A DNA stretch of 64,000 nucleotides from Pseudomonas sp. AB6 (GCF_034314105.1 NZ_JAVIWJ010000001.1:3101501-3165500); one strand, 5' to 3'; positions 8,128 through 17,203 are shown, numbered from the stretch's first letter. Numbers and translations: made by a program. The notes: generated by a model from the sequence alone, not told the origin.

Positions 8128-9119
8128 AACGCGCCGTCTTGCTGCTCGCCGCATTGCTGGCGGCTATCTTAGTACCGCTGGTGCTGGGAGGCAGTGAAAC
8201 TATCCAGCGTCTGAGGGATTTTCCACTGGGTTTGTTACTTGCCATGTTCGGCATGATTTTGCTGTGCTGGGTGCTAAACGCGCTGCGCTTGCGTCTTCTT
8301 CTAGGCAATCAGGCTAGAGAAATAACCCCAATGAAAAGCATAGGCGTCGTCATGTCTACCGAATTTGCGATTTGCGCTACCCCAGGAGGTAGCGGTGGAC
8401 CGCTGACCTTGATGGCACTCCTTTCGCGAAACGGCATAGGTTCTGCGAAAAGCAGTGCAGTATTTGCCACCGATCAACTCAGCGATTTGCTGTTTTTTCT
8501 GTGCGCGCTGGTGGGCATGCTTTTTTATGCGTTGTTTCATACGCTAAGCCAGAAGCTGGAATGGATGCTCGGCCTCAGTGCCGCACTGATGCTGGTCGGG
8601 CTTTGCGCGTGTATTGGCTTGGCCCATTATTATCGCCACATCATCAAGTTCAACGGTCTTTTACTCAAGCGCCTAAGCACCAAATCGCTGACCCGACGTC
8701 GCTGGGCGCGAAAGCTGCTGCATTTTCGTGACGCGTTGGCCGAGACCCTGAAAATGCCAAAAAAAAGACTGGCGCTGGTATTCCTCCTGACTTGCCTGCA
8801 TTGGGGATTACGCTACAGCGTACTGTATCTGGCGTTGCGCGGACTGGGGACAGATGTTCAATGGGCCTGGAGCTTTCTGATCCAAATGCTCTCACTGAGT
8901 GCCGGGCAGTTGAGCTTACTGCCAGGCGGTGCGGGCGCAGCTGAATTAACCTCCGCCGCACTTCTAACTCCAATGGTCGGTAATTCCACTGCGGCTGCGG
9001 CGATCGTCGTCTGGCGCATCGTAACTTATTACTTTTATCTCATCGCTGGTGGCCCAGTATTTTTTCTGCTCATCAGCCGGCCACTGATCAATAAATTGCT
9101 GCGTGTTAGAGATGCTTGA
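8124..9119 (+). CDS. YbhN/UPF0104 family membrane protein (lysylphosphatidylglycerol synthase TM-like)
   Basis: An integral inner-membrane protein of about eight helices, 331 residues, in the family named after the flippase half of MprF (lysylphosphatidylglycerol synthase transmembrane region). The characteristic glycine-rich segment LLPGGAGAAELTSAALL lies near residues 269-285, with ICATPGGSGGPLTLMALLSR near 88. It lacks the soluble aminoacyl-transfer domain, so it is more likely to move or anchor a lipid than to aminoacylate it. The GTG start overlaps the deacetylase stop (GTGA). Together with the two upstream genes it suggests a small pathway that makes, deacetylates and translocates a glycolipid; that role is inference. 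Confidence 0.85.
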   Translation: MKRAVLLLAALLAAILVPLVLGGSETIQRLRDFPLGLLLAMFGMILLCWVLNALRLRLLLGNQAREITPMKSIGVVMSTEFAICATPGGSGGPLTLMALLSRNGIGSAKSSAVFATDQLSDLLFFLCALVGMLFYALFHTLSQKLEWMLGLSAALMLVGLCACIGLAHYYRHIIKFNGLLLKRLSTKSLTRRRWARKLLHFRDALAETLKMPKKRLALVFLLTCLHWGLRYSVLYLALRGLGTDVQWAWSFLIQMLSLSAGQLSLLPGGAGAAELTSAALLTPMVGNSTAAAAIVVWRIVTYYFYLIAGGPVFFLLISRPLINKLLRVRDA

Positions 9120-9122
9120 CGA

Positions 9123-9302
9123 CTATTCACTTTCCGGTTTTTCGGGCAAGCGTGCGTCCTGCAACTGCTGCCACAACTGCGCTGCGCCCTCAAATTCAGT
9201 GCCGTCATTCGGCCCTAGCCCCTCGGGATCGTAACGACTTAGACAGCCTTCGCCTAACGTCGGTGGAGCGCTTGAAGTGGCCTTATCGAAAGGGTCGGTC
9301 AC
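9123..9302 (-). CDS. Small hypothetical protein
   Basis: A 59-residue frame that starts, on my reading, at the GTG 9300-9302 (VTDPFDKATSS), because sequence further upstream belongs to a repeat element. The product is acidic and Gln/Leu-rich at its end (EFEGAAQLWQQLQDARLPEK), with no membrane segment. Codon use looks like the neighbours' and it lies convergently three bases from the YbhN-like gene. I do not recognise a family. It may be a genuine small Pseudomonas protein or a chance frame. Confidence 0.4.
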   Translation of the reverse strand: MTDPFDKATSSAPPTLGEGCLSRYDPEGLGPNDGTEFEGAAQLWQQLQDARLPEKPESE

Positions 9303-9310
9303 ATGAAATC

Positions 9311-9366
9311 CTGTAGAAGCCGATGGCTGCGATGCCAACCTTATAGCAGCCTTCGGCAGCTCCTGC
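9311..9366. repeat. REP doublet (REPIN-like) between purU and the small gene
   Basis: Two inverted copies of a Pseudomonas REP sequence face each other: 9311-9330 on the plus strand and 9347-9366 on the minus strand, the second reading CAGGAGCTGCCGAAGGCTGC. Each contains its own GCCGA-type small palindrome. The copies share most of 20 positions and are 16 bases apart, the layout of REPINs moved by RAYT transposases. No RAYT gene is in the window. Confidence 0.7.
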
Positions 9367-9386
9367 GAAGACGGGATAATCACGCC

Positions 9387-10238
9387 TTAATCAAACACCA
9401 CAGTTTTGTTGTTGTGCACCAGCACGCGGTCCTCCAAGTGAGCACGAAGACCGCGAGCCAAGACCATTTTTTCAACGTCGCGGCCGAAACGGACCATGTT
9501 TTCGATGCTATCGCGGTGACTCACGCGCACCACGTCCTGTTCGATAATTGGGCCGGCATCAAGCTCTTCTGTAACGTAATGGCAGGTCGCTCCGATCAGT
9601 TTTACTCCGCGCAATGAAGCTTGATGATAGGGTTTAGCGCCCACGAACGACGGCAAGAAGCTGTGGTGGATATTGATTACTTTGTGCGCGAAGTCTTGGC
9701 ACAGTTGCGGCGGTAAAATCTGCATATACCGCGCTAGCACCACCACGTCCGCTTGATGATGCTTGACCAAACGCGATACTTCGGCGAATGCCGACTCCTT
9801 ATTAGCAGCGCTTACTGGCACATGATAGTAAGGAATCTTATGCCACTCGACCATGCTGCGCAGATCTTCATGATTGGAAATCACGCAGGCGATTTCACAA
9901 TCCAGTTCGTCCGTGTGCCAACGATGTAAAAGATCTGCCAGGCAATGGGATTCACGGCTGGCCATCAGTACTACGCGCTTTTTCTGAGCAGAGTCAGTGA
10001 TGCGCCAGTACATGGAAAACTCTTCAGCAATCGGCCCAAATGCTTCGCGAAAAGCCTCAAGTTCAAGAGGCAATGTATCCGCCCGAATCTCGTGACGCAT
10101 AAAGAACCAGCCACTGAGATTATCTGAGTGATGGCTAGCCTCGATTATCCAGCCGTTGTAGGAGGCCAGAAAGTTACTGACTTTAGCAACGATGCCGACG
10201 CGATCAGGGCAAGCAATCACCAGGCGAAAAGTGCGCAT
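9387..10238 (-). CDS. purU: Formyltetrahydrofolate deformylase
   Basis: Hydrolyses 10-formyltetrahydrofolate to formate and tetrahydrofolate, balancing one-carbon pools and feeding purine synthesis. The 283-residue protein has an N-terminal ACT domain (MRTFRLVIACPDRVGIVAKV, residues 1-85) and a formyltransferase-fold catalytic domain with NIHHSFLPSFVGAKPYHQA and GATCHYVTEELDAGPIIEQD, which carry the Asn, His and Asp active-site residues. I chose the ATG at 10236-10238; a longer frame adds 12 unconvincing residues. It lies divergent from mvaT with 360 bases between them, as in P. aeruginosa (purU1). Confidence 0.93.
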   Translation of the reverse strand: MRTFRLVIACPDRVGIVAKVSNFLASYNGWIIEASHHSDNLSGWFFMRHEIRADTLPLELEAFREAFGPIAEEFSMYWRITDSAQKKRVVLMASRESHCLADLLHRWHTDELDCEIACVISNHEDLRSMVEWHKIPYYHVPVSAANKESAFAEVSRLVKHHQADVVVLARYMQILPPQLCQDFAHKVINIHHSFLPSFVGAKPYHQASLRGVKLIGATCHYVTEELDAGPIIEQDVVRVSHRDSIENMVRFGRDVEKMVLARGLRAHLEDRVLVHNNKTVVFD

Positions 10239-10598
10239 GAGGGGGAAACTCCAGAACTTCGCAAAGGCGACCATTCTAGCGATTACGAGGAAAAACTACA
10301 GTCTTCCTCTTGGCTTGTATGACGCAGCCCAACAATTATCTTCTGCGTAGGTAACGATTGCTGACATTCTCCGATGGGCCACGCTGATAGCGACAGCAAC
10401 ACAACACGATAGAAAATGGCAATAACCGCCTGTTCTTTAGGGGCTGGGGGAGAATTATTTAGTGTTATCGCACCCATTGCATAAGCTCAATTCTTAAATA
10501 AATGCACTAAAACTTTTCTTTAATGTTTACTTGATCAAAGTGTCTGACTATTATTGCATCACTGTCTCCCTGTCACGCCACAACATTAGGTAACCCTC
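10239..10598. other. Intergenic region between purU and mvaT
   Basis: About 360 bases without a gene. The right third is AT-rich and holds the likely mvaT promoter. AT-rich DNA upstream of mvaT could also be a target of MvaT itself, since H-NS-like proteins commonly repress their own genes; that is inference. Confidence 0.5.
10526..10554 (+). promoter_or_regulatory. Probable sigma-70 promoter of mvaT
   Basis: TTTACT (10526-10531) and TATTAT (10549-10554) are separated by exactly 17 bases, in AT-rich DNA 45 bases before the mvaT start codon. Both boxes are close to consensus. Confidence 0.6.
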
Positions 10599-10979
10599 AT
10601 GTCCTTGATCATCGAATACCGCGCCACAGAAGAAGCCATCAAAGAATTGCAAGCCCGTTTGAAGAATCTGTCCCAAGACGACAAACTGCAAACTGAACTG
10701 GAATTCGAAGGCAAACTGCGTACCTTGATGGGCGAATATCAAAAATCGCTGCGTGACATCAGTGCATTGCTAGATCCAGAAGCAAAAAGCGGCAAGCTTC
10801 AACGTGGCGGCGCTGTTAAGCCTACCGGCACCAAGCGCGCCCGTAAGGTTAAGCAGTACAAAAACCCGCATAACGGCGAAGTCATTGAAACAAAAGGCGG
10901 CAACCACAAAACTCTGAAAGAGTGGAAAGCCAAATGGGGCGGCGATGTTGTTGAAGGCTGGGCCACACTTCTGGGCTAA
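10599..10979 (+). CDS. mvaT: H-NS-like xenogeneic silencer MvaT
   Basis: Nucleoid protein that binds AT-rich DNA and silences acquired genes in Pseudomonas. The 126-residue product is nearly superimposable on P. aeruginosa MvaT from memory: an N-terminal coiled-coil oligomerisation region (MSLIIEYRATEEAIKELQAR to about residue 62), a linker, and a C-terminal DNA-binding domain with KQYKNPHNGEVIETKGGNHK and KEWKAKWG. It is monocistronic, with a good promoter upstream and a strong terminator downstream. The AT-rich leader of the effector island at 35.1-35.8 kb is the kind of DNA it would coat. Confidence 0.96.
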   Translation: MSLIIEYRATEEAIKELQARLKNLSQDDKLQTELEFEGKLRTLMGEYQKSLRDISALLDPEAKSGKLQRGGAVKPTGTKRARKVKQYKNPHNGEVIETKGGNHKTLKEWKAKWGGDVVEGWATLLG

Positions 10980-11012
10980 GCAATAACGTCACTAGTATTG
11001 ACGCGTCGCAAG

Positions 11013-11040
11013 AAACGCCAGCTCTCTGGCGTTTTTTTAT
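11013..11040 (+). terminator. Terminator of mvaT
   Basis: Stem AAACGCCAG / CTGGCGTTT (11013-11021 with 11026-11034), four-base loop, ending in a run of T. It lies 34 bases after the mvaT stop. Confidence 0.85.
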
Positions 11041-11086
11041 TACCCGCATTTGTAACAAAACACCTCAAACTCGCACCAGCAAGCGG

Positions 11087-12517
11087 TCAGAGATTGAACC
11101 GAATCCTAAGTTGCTGAGCATAGTCCTGCCATTTGCCTAAAATTCTAAGCTGCTCCTCTGAAGCACTAACGGAGGCGGCGATCAGAGCATCGGTGAAACC
11201 TTGTAACGTATTTGGCGCGCCACTTTTAGGATCTGACAAACGTTGCCGACAAAAGGCGTGCCAGCGATCTTGCTCCTTGGCAGTCAAGGTGCCTGCAAAG
11301 TTTCTCGCGCGGTATCTAAATAATAATTCAGGAAGACGCTCATCATCGAAAGGCCATTCATCACGGGCAAGATGTTCCGGTTGCGCAATACGCACTTGCT
11401 CACAAAGCCGACGATCACGATCACCTAAAAACCCATCATATAACTGCTGCTCTGGATCTTCACTTGGCGTGAAGTCTTCTCGGCCATAAACCACCTTCAG
11501 CTTATCCTGCCAAAGTTCACGACCCTCGATTAAGCGCTGCATACGCTGGTGATAGTTCGTCATGTCCAATTGCAGACGCTGTTGATCTTCTGCTCGCAGC
11601 ACGCTGAGCGGCGCAATTACCGGACAGCGATTTATATGCAGTATTTTGAGCGGTACCGGCAACTCTCCCTCTAGTAAATCGTCACGGCGGGTATATAAGC
11701 GCTCGCGCAATGTATCGGCGTCATGCTCTAGCAGCGGCGTAGGGTCCAAATGCAAATCACAAACAATGAGCGCGTTACGATTTTTCGGGTGCCATGCTAA
11801 GGGCAGTACAACCCCTAAATAGTGACGCGCCGCAGAAAAACGCCCGGAGATATGTACCAAGGGCTGCATCAGCCGGACCTGATCCTGTATCCGCTGCTTA
11901 CTGCGCAGCTCAAATAGATAATCGTACAGTTTTGGCTGTTTTTCGCGGACCAGACGCGCCAACGCAATGGTAGCGCGCACATCGGAGAGTGCGTCGTGCG
12001 CTTGACCATGATCAATGCCGTTTGCTGCGGTCAGTCGTTCCAACTTCAGCGTAATGCGCCCATCTTCTTCGGGCCAGACAATTCCTTCAGGGCGCAACGC
12101 ATAGGCAGTTCGCATCACATCGATCAAATCCCAGCGGCTATTTCCACCTTGCCATTCTCGGGCATAAGGATCGAAAAAGTTGCGGTATAAGCTGTATCGG
12201 GTAACTTCATCGTCAAAACGCAGCGTGTTGTAACCGGCACCGCATGTACCTGGCACAGCCAACTGAGCGTGGACCCGGGTCATGAAATCGGCCTCAGTCA
12301 GCCCTTTTTCCGCTAGCTTGTCCGGGCTGATGCCCGTAATCATGCAAGCAGCAGGGTGCGGCAAAATATCCTCGCTGGGCTGGCAATACAGATTAATAGG
12401 CGCCGCAATCTCATTGAGTTCAGCGTCAGTGCGGATACCGGCAACCTGCAACGCGCGATCATTGCGGGGGTTGATACCGGTGGTTTCATAGTCGTACCAA
12501 AAGATGCTGGAGGTCAC
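11087..12517 (-). CDS. sbcB: Exodeoxyribonuclease I
   Basis: Single-strand-specific 3'-5' DNA exonuclease used in mismatch repair and recombination. The 476-residue protein has the DEDD exonuclease domain at the N-terminus: FWYDYETTGINP (Exo I acidic residues), then NTLRFDDEVTRYSLYRNFFD, and HDALSDVRATIALARLV (Exo III). SH3-like and helical extensions typical of ExoI follow, and the length matches E. coli SbcB (475). The start MTSSIFWYDYETTG at 12517 follows AGGAATAG-type bases. It is convergent with mvaT, the same order as in P. aeruginosa. Confidence 0.95.
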   Translation of the reverse strand: MTSSIFWYDYETTGINPRNDRALQVAGIRTDAELNEIAAPINLYCQPSEDILPHPAACMITGISPDKLAEKGLTEADFMTRVHAQLAVPGTCGAGYNTLRFDDEVTRYSLYRNFFDPYAREWQGGNSRWDLIDVMRTAYALRPEGIVWPEEDGRITLKLERLTAANGIDHGQAHDALSDVRATIALARLVREKQPKLYDYLFELRSKQRIQDQVRLMQPLVHISGRFSAARHYLGVVLPLAWHPKNRNALIVCDLHLDPTPLLEHDADTLRERLYTRRDDLLEGELPVPLKILHINRCPVIAPLSVLRAEDQQRLQLDMTNYHQRMQRLIEGRELWQDKLKVVYGREDFTPSEDPEQQLYDGFLGDRDRRLCEQVRIAQPEHLARDEWPFDDERLPELLFRYRARNFAGTLTAKEQDRWHAFCRQRLSDPKSGAPNTLQGFTDALIAASVSASEEQLRILGKWQDYAQQLRIRFNL

Positions 12518-12716
12518 AGTCTATTCCTGAGCAAAAGACCGACAAAGTGTAGGCCGAGCAAGGCGTAAAAGGTTAATCGTCAAATTCAGATACATAACCT
12601 ATGACCGGAACGAGTGCTTATTCCGGAATTGCTTCGCTCGAATTAAAGAGTCTGGTTGCTTCACCGGCCCGCGCTGGCTAGCATCGGGCTTTGTTATAAG
12701 AAAGCACGCTCTGAAA

Positions 12717-13442
12717 ATGCCCTACCTGCCCGCCTCGCCAAGGATTGCAGCGTCAACAAAGCCGTTGGATACGCGCGCGCAAATTGAAACCCCGGAAGGC
12801 TTTGATTTGCTCTTGCGCCCTGCGGGGCTGGTGCCACGTTCGCTTGCATTCGGCATTGATCTGCTGATTCGTATATTTGTAATCGGCGGGCTGTTCCTGT
12901 TTTTCAGTCTATTCAGTACGTTCGGCAAGGGCTTGAGCATGCTTGTACTGTTTGTTGGAAACTGGTGGTATATGGTGCTATTCGAGGTTTTAAATCAAGG
13001 ACGAACCCCCGGAAAGCAGCTCATGGGCCTTCGCGTCGTCCACGACGACGGTACACCCATCGGTTGGGCGTCCTCCTTAACTCGCAACCTGCTGCGTTTC
13101 GTCGACATGCTGCCATTCGGCTACGGCCTCGGCGCCGTCTGTAGCCTGCAACACTCTCAGTTCAAACGCTTGGGCGATCTGGCCGCGGGGTCATTTGTGA
13201 TTTATCGCGACGCACCCATCCGGGACCCGGTTTTACCCAATGCGGTTGCGCAGACGGCACCTTTATTCCTGAAATTGGAGGAGCAGCGAGCTTTATTGGA
13301 GTTCGCTGAGCGTCAAGCCCAACTGTCTTGCGAACGCATCCAGGAACTGGCGGAGATTGTTGCGTCACCCTTGCAGATTCCTGCGGATCAAGCGGTTGCC
13401 CAGCTAAATGGCATCGCTCGCGGTTTGCTGGGGTCACCATGA
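12717..13442 (+). CDS. RDD family membrane protein
   Basis: A 241-residue inner-membrane protein with an RDD domain: RPAGLVPRSLAFGIDLLIRI around residues 38-57 carries the Arg and Asp family residues, followed by hydrophobic helices and QGRTPGKQLMGLRVVHDDG. A soluble C-terminal tail of about 70 residues follows. RDD proteins are poorly characterised; some are linked to ion transport. It is the first of six genes that overlap by a few bases each (RDD, SpoIIM, DUF4129, DUF4350, MoxR, DUF58), a conserved Pseudomonas cluster, so it probably supplies a membrane component of one complex. Confidence 0.88.
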   Translation: MPYLPASPRIAASTKPLDTRAQIETPEGFDLLLRPAGLVPRSLAFGIDLLIRIFVIGGLFLFFSLFSTFGKGLSMLVLFVGNWWYMVLFEVLNQGRTPGKQLMGLRVVHDDGTPIGWASSLTRNLLRFVDMLPFGYGLGAVCSLQHSQFKRLGDLAAGSFVIYRDAPIRDPVLPNAVAQTAPLFLKLEEQRALLEFAERQAQLSCERIQELAEIVASPLQIPADQAVAQLNGIARGLLGSP

Positions 13443-14419
13443 AGCAGAATCAATTTGAAACTCGCTACCGACCGGACTGGCAACGCTTTGCTGATCTGCT
13501 GGCGACACTTGAACGCGGCAAACCCGACAGCAGCGCCTGTGCCAGATTCGCCAGCGACTATCGACGCCTCTGTCAACAACTGGCCTTGGCCCACGAGCGT
13601 AATTACAGCAGCTACCTGATTGATTTTTTGCAACAACTGGCGACGCGCGGCCATCAACAGTTTTATCGTCACCGCAGTCAACTTGGTCCGCAAATTCTGA
13701 GTTTCATCCTCGCGGGATTCCCTCGATTAGTGCGAGAACAATGGCGCTTCGTGCTGGCCGCGAGTGCGTTGTTTTTTGGCAGCCTGATTGCCATGGGCCT
13801 ATTGGTGTATTTTTTTCCCGATCTGGTGTACAGCGTCGTCAGTCCTGAACAACTGACAGATATGGAAAGCATGTACGACCCCACAGCCCGCCGCCTCGGT
13901 GAAGCAGCAATACGCGGTTCCAGTGAAGACTGGATGATGTTCACTTACTACATCATGAACAACATCGGCATCGCATTTCAGACCTTTGCCTCGGGATTGT
14001 TGTTTTGTCTGGGCAGCGTGTTCTTTTTGCTATTCAACGGGCTGATGATAGGTGCGGTGGCCGGCCATCTCACCGGCATCGGTTTTGGGCAAACATTTTG
14101 GTCGTTCGCTATTGGCCATGGTGCGTTTGAGTTAAGCGCAATCGCGTTGGCCGGGGCTGCCGGGCTGAAACTGGGCTGGGCGCTTCTGGCGCCGGGCGCT
14201 TTGACCCGCAGCGAGGCGTTGCGTATGGCGGCAAAAACCAGCGTGCGGCTGATGTGCGGTGCGATGCTTTTTTTTCTGATCGCCGCCTTTGTCGAAGCCT
14301 ATTGGTCATCCTTGAGCAGCTTTCAGCCCCTGACTAAATACCTGATCGGCGCCGTGCTATGGACAGTGGTCGCGACCTATCTGGTATTCGCCGGTCGGAG
14401 TCGTCATGCGCCTAACTGA
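13439..14419 (+). CDS. Stage II sporulation protein M-like membrane protein (SpoIIM/DUF95)
   Basis: A 326-residue membrane protein of the SpoIIM superfamily, found in many non-sporulating bacteria beside MoxR and RDD genes. A soluble N-terminal helical region (residues 1-100) precedes about five membrane helices, including LVREQWRFVLAASALFFGSL and FNGLMIGAVAGHLTGIGFG, then FAIGHGAFELSAIALAGAAG, the conserved GHG-FEL motif of the family. The start ATG at 13439 overlaps the RDD stop (ATGA); a longer frame would run through the RDD gene. No enzymatic role is known. Confidence 0.87.
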   Translation: MKQNQFETRYRPDWQRFADLLATLERGKPDSSACARFASDYRRLCQQLALAHERNYSSYLIDFLQQLATRGHQQFYRHRSQLGPQILSFILAGFPRLVREQWRFVLAASALFFGSLIAMGLLVYFFPDLVYSVVSPEQLTDMESMYDPTARRLGEAAIRGSSEDWMMFTYYIMNNIGIAFQTFASGLLFCLGSVFFLLFNGLMIGAVAGHLTGIGFGQTFWSFAIGHGAFELSAIALAGAAGLKLGWALLAPGALTRSEALRMAAKTSVRLMCGAMLFFLIAAFVEAYWSSLSSFQPLTKYLIGAVLWTVVATYLVFAGRSRHAPN

Positions 14420-15998
14420 TGCCAGCGTTGCGATCCGCCCACGTAACTCATGGGAAGCCATTGATCTAGGGGTGCTCTTGGCGCGCAAACACCGCCTGTT
14501 GCTGATGAGTAGCTGGGCCATCGTTACGCTGCCTATATTTGCCCTGCTCAGTCTAGTGTTTTGGGATTATCCAGCATTGGCGATCTTGTCGTTTTGGTGG
14601 CTCAAACCGATCTTCGAGCGCTTGCCTTTATTTATTGTGTCTCAAGCGCTATTTGGCTCGACGCCTAGTCTTGAACAAGCATTGAAAGGTTGGCTACGAC
14701 TTTTAAAACCGCAATGGTTTGCCAGCTTGACCTGGCGGCGGCTAAGCATGAGTCGCAGTTTCAAATTGCCCGTGCTGCAACTGGAGGGCTTATCCGGCCT
14801 GGCACGCCAGCAGCGCATAAGCGTTCTCAGCCGTCGCAGTCTTCGCGCCGCACGCTGGTTGACATCCATCGGAAGCACGCTGGAAACGACGTTGTGGTTA
14901 GGTTTGATGGTTGTCTTTTATTTATTGATCCCACAACAGATTCGCCTGGATTGGAGCTGGGGCAGTTTGATCGGCGTTGAAGAAAATTGGGTATGGCTTG
15001 AACATCCGAGCAATGCGCTTTATGCATTGGTGCTGGTTTTTTGGGAGCCTATTTATGTGGTCTGTGGTTTTACGCTGTACCTGAACCGCCGCACCGAATT
15101 GGAAGCCTGGGACATTGAATTGGTCCTGCGGCGTTTACGCCAACGCCTGATCGGCAGCGCTTACGTCTTGTTGATCGGCGTGGGTCTGGTGTTCTCAGCG
15201 GGCGCGCCTTCTGCCTGGGCGGACGAACAGAGTTACAGTTGCCCACTGCCACCGTCGGACGATAGGGCCCCGAACCAAACGGTCGCCGGACCCGACAGCC
15301 CGCGACTGACTCATCAAATGCTAACCAGCAGCGCCGCACGCGACAGCATCAAGGCGCAATTGGCCCAGCCCCCGTTCAAGAATCCGGTAACCATCAACGG
15401 CTGGCGCTTGATCAAAGCCCCGTCGTCGGCTGAGAAGCCAGTGTTGCCCAGCCAGTGGTTGTTACGTCTGATAAATTGGGCCGAGCAAGCATCAAGACTG
15501 TTTGCCCATGCGGTTCAAGTGCTGCTCTGGACAGCGGCTATGGTCGTGGTCAGCGTGTTGCTTTGGCGTTATCGGACCTGGTTCCGCACTCTTGTGCCCC
15601 GCCAAGCCGTCCGACCGATTCAACGCGTTAAAGCGCAACAGCTTTTTGGTTTGCAAGTTAACGCTGATAGCCTGCCAGATGATGTGGCGGCCGCCGCGGA
15701 ACGCTTGTGGCCAGACCAACCCCGCGAAGCACTGGGGCTGCTGTATCGAGCGCTGCTCAGCCGTTTATTGATCGACTATCACCTCCCCCTGAAAAACGCC
15801 GACACCGAAGGCGAAGTTTTACAACAGGTCGCGCATCTCAACTTGAGCCGACTCAACGAATTCAGCCTGACCCTGACCGCTCACTGGCAAAATCTCGCTT
15901 ACGGGCACCAGGTGCCTGATGTGCTTTTACAACACGAGTTATGCGAAGGGTGGCGCCAACTGTTCGGGCGCCGATCCGGGAGTGAGAAGCGTCGATGA
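14406..15998 (+). CDS. DUF4129 domain-containing membrane protein
   Basis: A 530-residue protein with several membrane helices in the first half (for example HRLLLMSSWAIVTLPIFALL and LIGSAYVLLIGVGLVFSAG), a periplasmic stretch of about 120 residues, one more helix (about 365-385), and a cytosolic C-terminal DUF4129 domain with PREALGLLYRALLSRLL and ADTEGEVLQQV. It overlaps the SpoIIM-like gene by 14 bases and the DUF4350 gene by 4. DUF4129 proteins often lie beside MoxR/DUF58 pairs and are sometimes linked to transglutaminase-like proteins. Its function here is unknown. Confidence 0.83.
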   Translation: MRLTDASVAIRPRNSWEAIDLGVLLARKHRLLLMSSWAIVTLPIFALLSLVFWDYPALAILSFWWLKPIFERLPLFIVSQALFGSTPSLEQALKGWLRLLKPQWFASLTWRRLSMSRSFKLPVLQLEGLSGLARQQRISVLSRRSLRAARWLTSIGSTLETTLWLGLMVVFYLLIPQQIRLDWSWGSLIGVEENWVWLEHPSNALYALVLVFWEPIYVVCGFTLYLNRRTELEAWDIELVLRRLRQRLIGSAYVLLIGVGLVFSAGAPSAWADEQSYSCPLPPSDDRAPNQTVAGPDSPRLTHQMLTSSAARDSIKAQLAQPPFKNPVTINGWRLIKAPSSAEKPVLPSQWLLRLINWAEQASRLFAHAVQVLLWTAAMVVVSVLLWRYRTWFRTLVPRQAVRPIQRVKAQQLFGLQVNADSLPDDVAAAAERLWPDQPREALGLLYRALLSRLLIDYHLPLKNADTEGEVLQQVAHLNLSRLNEFSLTLTAHWQNLAYGHQVPDVLLQHELCEGWRQLFGRRSGSEKRR

Positions 15999-17203
15999 CC
16001 AAGCGCAAAATGTGGGTTATCGGGCTACTGGCGCTTGCCATAATTGCGCTAGCCGGGCGCTATTTTTTCTCGCATTTTGAGCGCTATAGCGAGGTCATCG
16101 ATCACGGTCCATCTCCGGCAGCCCGCGCTAACCCTTATCTGGCTGCCGAACAGTTTTTGCGACAACGCTTGGTGCCTGTCAACGTGACCCACGTCATTTC
16201 AAATTTGCCTGACGCTCGTTCGGATCAGCGCACACTGCTGTTGCTTGCCAGCCGGGAAAACATGACGCCTCGACAGGTTGACCAGCTGCTGAACTGGACC
16301 AAATCAGGCGGTCATCTGCTATTCATCGCCGAACAATTGTGGGATGAGCACAAAGGCCGTAGCGGCGACTTGCTGTTGGACCGTGTGCAGGTTCATCAGG
16401 TCCTCAGCGCCAATCTCCAAGCGCCGGACCACAGAAACAGCAATCCATTGAAACCTTCCAGCGACTTATTGCTTGCCTCGCCCCCGCCTTCCGAATCACC
16501 TCAATTGACCAAGCTTTATTTAGAAAACGAGAGCGATCCGGCATATTTCAGTTTCGACACTCGCTTTCACCTGGAAGACCCGAAGGACCACGCACAGACT
16601 TGGGCCAACAGCGATGGGTCGACGCACATGATGCAACTGGTTTACGGCGACGGTTTGATCACTGTATTGACCGACAGCGACCTCTGGAAAAATAACGCTA
16701 TCGACCATTTTGACAACGCTTGGCTGCTCTGGTACCTGACACAGCACAGCGCGGTGACGATGCTTTTGCAGGTAGAACACGGTGATCTATTCAGCCTGCT
16801 GTTGCGCTACTTCCCGCAGGCGATCATAACATTGGCGCTGATGACCGGGCTGCTGCTGTGGCATATAGGTATGCGCCACGGCCCACTACAAGCACCTGAG
16901 TCAAGGGCGCGTCGGCAGTTGGTTGAGCATCTGCGGGCCAGTGCCGACTTCCTCCTTCGGAGCGGGGGCCAATACGTCCTGCTGAGTGGATTGCAACAGG
17001 ACATATTGCGTCGTGCCCGACAACGGCATCCTGGGTTCGAACGCCTGAGTGTCGCCGATCAATGGCAGGTGCTTGCACGATTGACACAACAACCGACCAG
17101 CGCTATCGGTCAAGCCTTGCGCCCACGGCCCAATAAACGGCTGTCCGCTACCGAATTCACCCGCCAGGTTGCCCACCTGCAGACACTCAGGAATGCCTTA
17201 TGA
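15995..17203 (+). CDS. DUF4350 domain-containing protein
   Basis: A 402-residue inner-membrane protein. An N-terminal anchor (MWVIGLLALAIIALAGRYFF) is followed by a periplasmic GATase-like DUF4350 domain: NPYLAAEQFLRQRLVPVNVT, then LLLLASRENMTPRQVDQLL and SGGHLLFIAEQLWDE. A second membrane helix (about residues 270-290, ALMTGLLLWHIGM) leads to a cytosolic tail of about 110 residues. It overlaps both neighbours by four bases (ATGA). By position it would bring the MoxR ATPase together with the membrane parts of the system; this is inference. Confidence 0.84.
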   Translation: MTKRKMWVIGLLALAIIALAGRYFFSHFERYSEVIDHGPSPAARANPYLAAEQFLRQRLVPVNVTHVISNLPDARSDQRTLLLLASRENMTPRQVDQLLNWTKSGGHLLFIAEQLWDEHKGRSGDLLLDRVQVHQVLSANLQAPDHRNSNPLKPSSDLLLASPPPSESPQLTKLYLENESDPAYFSFDTRFHLEDPKDHAQTWANSDGSTHMMQLVYGDGLITVLTDSDLWKNNAIDHFDNAWLLWYLTQHSAVTMLLQVEHGDLFSLLLRYFPQAIITLALMTGLLLWHIGMRHGPLQAPESRARRQLVEHLRASADFLLRSGGQYVLLSGLQQDILRRARQRHPGFERLSVADQWQVLARLTQQPTSAIGQALRPRPNKRLSATEFTRQVAHLQTLRNAL

